This document shows positions 6,994 to 10,535 of a stretch of DNA of 10,535 bases, in pieces. Made by a program: the position numbers and the translations under genes. The stretch is from NCBI GenBank assembly GCA_018712425.1, contig DVHA01000134.1, positions 1 through 10,535 of the forward strand, in the 5' to 3' direction. Numbering within the stretch: position 1 is the first letter of the stretch; every line of letters begins with the position of its first letter. This DNA is from Candidatus Faecivivens stercoravium. GTDB taxonomy: Bacteria > Bacillota > Clostridia > Oscillospirales > Ruminococcaceae. A model generated the notes under the pieces. The model was given only the letters and a program-made list of their open reading frames with translations, was not told the DNA's origin and did not search any database.

Positions 6994-7788
6994 TTGCGGC
7001 GTCTGCTGTTTGAAATTGCCTACCAGGGGACCCGGTACCACGGCTACCAGGTGCAGGCAAACGCCCTGACGGTGGCGCAGGTGGTCCAGGACGCGGTGGA
7101 AAAGGTCTTTGGCCGCCGGGAGGGCATCACCGGCTGTTCCCGCACCGACGCCGGCGTCCACGCCGGGCAGTACTTCTTCCATATGGATACCGGGAGCCGG
7201 ATACCGGTGGACGCGGCGGTGCGGGCGATGAACGTCAACCTTCCCGGTGATATCGCGGTGCTCTCCTGTCGGGAGGTGCCGCCCTCTTTCCATGCCCGCT
7301 ACAGCGTCCTTTGGAAAGAATATACCTACAAGATCTGGAACGCGCCGGTCCGCAGCCCCTTTTACGACGGGCTGATGCTGATGCATCCGTATCCGCTGGA
7401 TGAAGCGCTGATGGACCGGTGTGCAAAGGAGTTTGTCGGGACCCACGACTTCCGGGGCTTTTGCAGCACCGGCAGCAAGGCGAAACCGACTATACTGGAC
7501 GGCGGGGAATCGACCGTCCGGACGGTGTTTGCCGCGTCGGTCCGCCGGGAAGGGGATGTGGTCCTCTTTACCGTCCGCGGGGACGGCTTTTTATACAACA
7601 TGGTGCGGATTATGGCCGGGACCCTTTTATTAACTGGCCTTGGCCGCCTGGAACCCGGGGACCTGACAGAAATTATCAAAAGCGGGGACCGTACCCGGGC
7701 GGGGGTGACGGCGCCGGCGGCGGGACTTTACCTGACGCGGGTGTCTTATACCCCCTATGGACAGAAGGAAGGTGTCTTAGACGGCTAA
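6994..7788 (+). CDS. truA: tRNA pseudouridine(38-40) synthase TruA
   Basis: Converts uridine to pseudouridine at positions 38-40 in the anticodon stem of many tRNAs. The 264-residue product contains the catalytic motif CSRTDAGVHA with nucleophile D52, the N-terminal EIAYQGTRYHGYQ strand, HDFRGFCSTGS (151-161), and the RGDGFLYNMVRIMAGTLL core motif (195-212) including the active-site tyrosine region. Length matches the family. TTG at 6994 is preferred to GTG at 6985 because AAGGGGTG (6980-6987) then sits 6 nt upstream and the protein starts MRRLLFEIAY as usual; the GTG start would overlap this site. A short lysine/glycine-rich insert (about 161-173) separates HDF from the STVRTV strand. It is 12 nt after ecfT; ecfT-truA adjacency is common in Firmicutes. 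Confidence 0.95.
   Translation: MRRLLFEIAYQGTRYHGYQVQANALTVAQVVQDAVEKVFGRREGITGCSRTDAGVHAGQYFFHMDTGSRIPVDAAVRAMNVNLPGDIAVLSCREVPPSFHARYSVLWKEYTYKIWNAPVRSPFYDGLMLMHPYPLDEALMDRCAKEFVGTHDFRGFCSTGSKAKPTILDGGESTVRTVFAASVRREGDVVLFTVRGDGFLYNMVRIMAGTLLLTGLGRLEPGDLTEIIKSGDRTRAGVTAPAAGLYLTRVSYTPYGQKEGVLDG
7763..7772 (+). promoter_or_regulatory. Ribosome binding site that bears on the start of the DUF5711-like gene
   Basis: AGAAGGAAGG inside the end of truA is the only strong Shine-Dalgarno-like stretch before the next gene. It is 23 nt from the first in-frame TTG (7796), too far for normal initiation, but exactly 8 nt from an in-frame ACG (7781). A TAG at 7778-7780 blocks any earlier start. The true start is therefore uncertain. 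Confidence 0.5.
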
Positions 7789-7795
7789 GTTTTCA

Positions 7796-9031
7796 TTGCG
7801 GGATTTGCTGAAACGCGAACCGGCCGACCGGTATGATTTTGCGGCCTACCGGAAGAGGCTGAAACTGAAAAAAATCCAGCGGATCATCCTCACGATTCTT
7901 TCGCTGGTGATTATACTGGTGGTGCTGGTCATCGGCATCTATCTCTACCGCAACTACGATATGGATAACCTTGCCCAGAACCTGACCGGCCAGCAGGCCA
8001 ACACCGGTACCGTCCAGAGCAACGGCTTTCCGGTTTCTTTAAACGGCGAAGTGCCGCAGGACCTGATCGCGGTGGGGAATTCGCTGGTCCTCCAGACCCA
8101 GGATGAGGTCATTTTTGTCGACAGCGGCGGCAGCACCCAGCACACCTTTACCCACCGGTATACCAACCCGGTGCTGAAAGCGGACGGATCGCGGCTTTTG
8201 ACCTACGACCGGGGCGGGTACAGCTACCGGATCGATTCCAGTTCGGGGCTCAATTACAGCGGCCGGACCGAAGCGACGCTGATTACCGGGGCAATCTCCA
8301 GCCGGGGGAGCTATGCGCTTGCGGTGGCGGAAAACCGGAGCGCCGGCAGCGTGATCGTCCGCAGCCGGAGCAACGAAATTATTTTGGAATGGCTTTCCGC
8401 CAGCGACCAGATTGTGGACCTTGCCTTTTCTGATAATGGTTCAGAGCTGGCGGTTGCCTGCGTCGGTTTTGAAGAAAACCGGCTGGTCAGTAAAGTGTAC
8501 ATCTTCGACGTCAGCAGCTCGACAACCGCAGAGACGGCCGAGCAGGCGGTGCTGACCTTTGAGAATGCGCTGCCGCTGGCGCTGGATTATAAGTCGGATG
8601 GAAATATCCACCTTATCTGCGACACCTTTGTCGGTGTAATCAATTCCAGTTATGAAGCCTCCACCGTCAGTTTTTCCAACAGCGTTTACCGCTATTACTT
8701 TACTTCCAGCGATACCATCCTGCTGACGACCGATGTGAGCGCCGTTTCTTTTACCCTGACCAGCATCGACCGGCAGGGGAATAAAGAAGACGTCCAGATC
8801 CGGGGCGGCGGCAACGATATTGCGGTGGATGACCGCGGAAATATCTATCTGCTGGAAAGGACGTCCATCCAGCGGTTTAATTCCAGCCTGGAGCTTCTGG
8901 AGGAAATTTCGGTGGACTCGTCGATCTTCTCCATTGCGACGCTGAACAATACGCTATATCTGCTGAGCGACTCCCAGCTGGCGCGTCTTTCCGACCTGGA
9001 GGCCAGCCGGGCGGCAGAAACGGAGGGATAA
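7796..9031 (+). CDS. Membrane-anchored DUF5711-like protein of unknown function
   Basis: The 411-residue product has a basic N-terminal cytoplasmic tail (about 1-28, LKREPADRYDF...RLKLKKIQR), a single strong transmembrane helix (about 29-51, rich in I/L/V), a Q/N/T-rich stalk, and a large extracytoplasmic part (about 75-400). That part is built of repeated short beta-strand patterns such as GNSLVLQTQDEVIFVDSGG, ADGSRLLTYDRGGYSYRID and DRGNIYLLERTSIQRFN, which suggest a beta-propeller-like fold. There is no catalytic motif and no lipobox. This resembles the clostridial DUF5711 family, whose function is not established. It is given here from the first recognised start codon, TTG at 7796, although a start at ACG 7781 (adding T/M-AKFS) is plausible. 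It lies 7 nt after truA and 7 nt before the cvpA-like gene, which suggests it works in the envelope with that protein. Confidence 0.7.
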   Translation: MRDLLKREPADRYDFAAYRKRLKLKKIQRIILTILSLVIILVVLVIGIYLYRNYDMDNLAQNLTGQQANTGTVQSNGFPVSLNGEVPQDLIAVGNSLVLQTQDEVIFVDSGGSTQHTFTHRYTNPVLKADGSRLLTYDRGGYSYRIDSSSGLNYSGRTEATLITGAISSRGSYALAVAENRSAGSVIVRSRSNEIILEWLSASDQIVDLAFSDNGSELAVACVGFEENRLVSKVYIFDVSSSTTAETAEQAVLTFENALPLALDYKSDGNIHLICDTFVGVINSSYEASTVSFSNSVYRYYFTSSDTILLTTDVSAVSFTLTSIDRQGNKEDVQIRGGGNDIAVDDRGNIYLLERTSIQRFNSSLELLEEISVDSSIFSIATLNNTLYLLSDSQLARLSDLEASRAAETEG

Positions 9032-9038
9032 AATAAAA

Positions 9039-9764
9039 ATGGACGGTTCTATTGTCAGCCTGATTCTCGACCTGATGGTCATTCTGATCACCGTAGGATT
9101 TATCTGGTACGGTGTCCGCCGCGGGTTCCTGGTCATGCTGGTCAACACCTGCGGGCGGCTTTTGAGCTGTATCGTCGCGTATATTGCCAGCCGGGCGCTG
9201 GCTACAACAATTTATAATGTCTACATCCATGACCGGCTGGTGGAATCGATCTCCGAATCGATTTCCGGAACCCTTTCCGAATCGGAAGCTTCGGTGCAGG
9301 TTTCGGTCATTTTACAAGAGCTGCCGGGATTCTTGCGGAATATGGTCTATGGCCTGTTTGGCGACGCCGCGACCATCAATGAGACGGTCGGGAATGCGCT
9401 GGATGGCTCGGTGACAGCGATTACTTCGACAATTGTCGATGAGATCGTATACCCGATTGTTTATCTGGTGCTGCAGTGCCTGCTCTTCCTGGTCCTGTTC
9501 GCCTGTCTGAAGATTATCATCAGCGCTCTCAGCGAGACGCTTCGCAATCTGCGCCGCTGCATCCTGATCGGCGTGCCGGATATGCTGGCGGGTGCGGCCC
9601 TCGGCGCAGTCGAAGGGGTGCTCACGGTTTTTGTTGTGGTGGTTATTATCCAGCTTCTGATCTATTGCAGCGGCGGACAGATTCCATTCCTCGGCGACGA
9701 CGAAATCCAGTCGACCCATCTGTTCCGGGTCTTTTATAACCTGAGCCCGTTTGTGGACAATTGA
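9039..9764 (+). CDS. CvpA family membrane protein
   Basis: The 241-residue product has four predicted membrane helices (about 5-24, 31-52, 137-163 and 183-209) in the two-plus-two layout of CvpA-family proteins. It also has the family's early GFIWYGVRRGF turn with basic residues after helix 1, and a small-residue-rich helix DMLAGAALGAVEGVL near 181-195. CvpA proteins are linked to colicin V production in E. coli and, in other bacteria, to envelope homeostasis; the molecular activity is not settled. Between helices 2 and 3 is a loop of about 80 residues, longer than in compact members, with a serine/glutamate repeat (ESISESISGTLSESEAS, 69-85). ATG at 9039 follows GGAGGG (9022-9027) at 11 nt. 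It is the last gene of the plus-strand run. Confidence 0.82.
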   Translation: MDGSIVSLILDLMVILITVGFIWYGVRRGFLVMLVNTCGRLLSCIVAYIASRALATTIYNVYIHDRLVESISESISGTLSESEASVQVSVILQELPGFLRNMVYGLFGDAATINETVGNALDGSVTAITSTIVDEIVYPIVYLVLQCLLFLVLFACLKIIISALSETLRNLRRCILIGVPDMLAGAALGAVEGVLTVFVVVVIIQLLIYCSGGQIPFLGDDEIQSTHLFRVFYNLSPFVDN

Positions 9765-9843
9765 AGAAAATGAAGCGGTGAATTTTACGAATTGGTTACT
9801 TTTTTTTCACGGTTGCAGCCTACATTTTCGGGGGATAAAAGAT

Positions 9844-9849
9844 TATAAT
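9844..9849 (+). promoter_or_regulatory. Candidate -10 element for the Clp ATPase gene
   Basis: A perfect TATAAT lies in the AT-rich gap after the cvpA-like gene, and transcription would begin near 9856, with a leader of about 53 nt. The matching -35 is weak: at 17 bp upstream the bases are TACATT (9821-9826), with only two matches to TTGACA. A palindrome GACTAGTC (9853-9860) covers the expected start. The weak -35 would fit a promoter dependent on de-repression or stress, but this is only inference. Confidence 0.45.
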
Positions 9850-9875
9850 AATGACTAGTCTCGAAAAATGCGCGG

Positions 9876-9892
9876 TTTGATCCCGTTTGATA
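9876..9892 (+). promoter_or_regulatory. Candidate CtsR-like operator (tandem heptamers)
   Basis: TTTGATC (9876-9882), three bases, then TTTGATA (9886-9892) form a direct repeat of GTTTGAT with a 10-bp period, ending just before the ribosome binding site. CtsR, the Firmicute repressor of clp genes, binds heptamers of the form A/GGTCAAA separated by three bases. The reverse complement here reads TATCAAA-CGG-GATCAAA. Spacing and the TCAAA core match; G is replaced by A in both heptamers, so the match is imperfect. Its place before a ClpE-type gene supports the idea; no ctsR gene is in view. Confidence 0.4.
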
Positions 9893-9908
9893 GAAAGGAT
9901 AAATCTGG

Positions 9909-10535
9909 ATGGATATGTTATGCTGTAAATGCAAGAAACGTCCCGCTGTCCTGTTCATGTCTAGATTTGACGGAAAAGAAACGATCAATGAAGGATACTG
10001 CCTGAAATGCGCCTCCGAACTCGGACTTCCGCAGGTAAAATCGATGATGGACAGCCTGGGCATCTCGCAGGCTGATTTGGATAATTTGGATGAGCAGTTG
10101 GAAAATGGTATGTTTGAAATGGGCGGCGCCGATACCATGCCCCCGTTTTTGCAGAGGATGTTTGGGATGGACGGAAATAACGGCGGCAATGAAAACGCCA
10201 TTACGCCGGTCCCGAACGAAGAGGAACCGACGGCCGACGGGCTGCCGCGGGAACGGGTGGTCCGCTCCAAGCCGAAGGACCGGCAGGAGCGCAAGCGCCG
10301 GAAATATCTCGACAACTTCTGCACCAACTTAAACGAAAAGGCCCGCAACGGCCAGATGGACCGGATTATCGGCCGCGATAAGGAAATCTACCGGGTGGAG
10401 CAGATCCTCTCCCGCCGGCAGAAAAACAACCCCTGCCTGATCGGCGAACCGGGCGTCGGCAAGACGGCGATTGCCGAAGGGATTGCCCAGAAGATTGTAT
10501 CGGGGGATGTACCGTTCCGGCTGCTGGATAAGGAA
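9909..10535 (+). CDS. Zinc-finger Clp ATPase, ClpE type (partial, 5' part)
   Basis: The frame is open from ATG 9909 to the window end, giving the first 209 residues of what should be a protein of about 700 or more. Clp/Hsp100 ATPases of this class unfold proteins for the ClpP protease or for refolding. The N-terminus has C5-x2-C8 and C31-x2-C34 with 22 residues between the pairs, the zinc-finger spacing known from ClpE and similar to McsA; the usual Clp-N double repeat is absent. A Met/Gly/Asn-rich stretch (68-96) and an acidic-to-basic linker (about 97-131) follow. The first AAA+ module then begins: YLDNFCTNLNEKAR, IIGRDKEI (153-160), and Walker A GEPGVGKT (179-186). GAAAGGA at 9893-9899 lies 9 nt before the ATG. 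The second AAA+ module and any ClpP-binding loop lie beyond the window. Confidence 0.85.
   Translation, partial: MDMLCCKCKKRPAVLFMSRFDGKETINEGYCLKCASELGLPQVKSMMDSLGISQADLDNLDEQLENGMFEMGGADTMPPFLQRMFGMDGNNGGNENAITPVPNEEEPTADGLPRERVVRSKPKDRQERKRRKYLDNFCTNLNEKARNGQMDRIIGRDKEIYRVEQILSRRQKNNPCLIGEPGVGKTAIAEGIAQKIVSGDVPFRLLDKE

Noticed and set aside
9853..9860. Palindrome GACTAGTC at the likely clp transcription start as a repressor site
   Set aside because: Eight bases are too short to support an operator call alone; it is mentioned only with the -10 element.
9785..10348. A 187-codon minus-strand open frame over the clp promoter and the 5' part of the clp gene
   Set aside because: The plus strand here encodes a convincing zinc finger and the start of an AAA+ domain with a good ribosome binding site; the antisense product is S/F/R-rich with no recognisable family.

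Overview
The window reads as a chromosomal segment of a fairly GC-rich anaerobic Firmicute, most likely a clostridial bacterium of the Oscillospiraceae/Ruminococcaceae type. This placement is inference. It rests on strong Shine-Dalgarno sites with several TTG starts, a ruvC-ruvA-ruvB cluster, a group II ECF transporter module next to truA, a DUF5711-like protein, and a zinc-finger Clp ATPase of the ClpE type. Nothing points to recent mobility: there is no transposase, integrase, phage gene, tRNA or CRISPR array.

Layout. Positions 1-135 hold the 3' end of a cobalamin-binding protein, possibly the C-terminus of a methionine synthase. It converges on a minus-strand PHP-family phosphatase of the histidinol-phosphatase type (212-1027). 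The two share a perfect 12-bp hairpin at 151-180. A 255-bp divergent region (1028-1282, including the phosphatase leader) carries a good sigma-A-type promoter on each strand.

From 1283 to 9764 all genes lie on the plus strand with very short gaps or overlaps, so they probably form one long housekeeping operon or a set of overlapping units. The order is ruvC, ruvA and ruvB (Holliday-junction migration and resolution), a COG1092-like SAM-dependent methyltransferase, ecfA1, ecfA2 and ecfT (the energising module of an ECF vitamin/metal transporter, with no substrate-binding S component here), truA (tRNA pseudouridine synthase), a membrane-anchored DUF5711-like protein, and a CvpA-family membrane protein.

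After an AT-richer intergenic stretch of 144 bp, a new plus-strand gene starts at 9909 and runs off the end. It encodes a Clp ATPase whose N-terminus is a CX2C-X22-CX2C zinc finger rather than the usual Clp-N repeats, as in ClpE. Just upstream is a tandem heptamer resembling, imperfectly, the binding site of the heat-shock repressor CtsR.

Most of the window is ordinary housekeeping sequence. The points most worth a second look are the ClpE-type gene with its candidate CtsR operator, the poorly understood DUF5711-CvpA gene pair, and the start of the DUF5711 gene, where an ACG codon sits at the ideal distance from the only good ribosome binding site. No clearly new biological system is visible.
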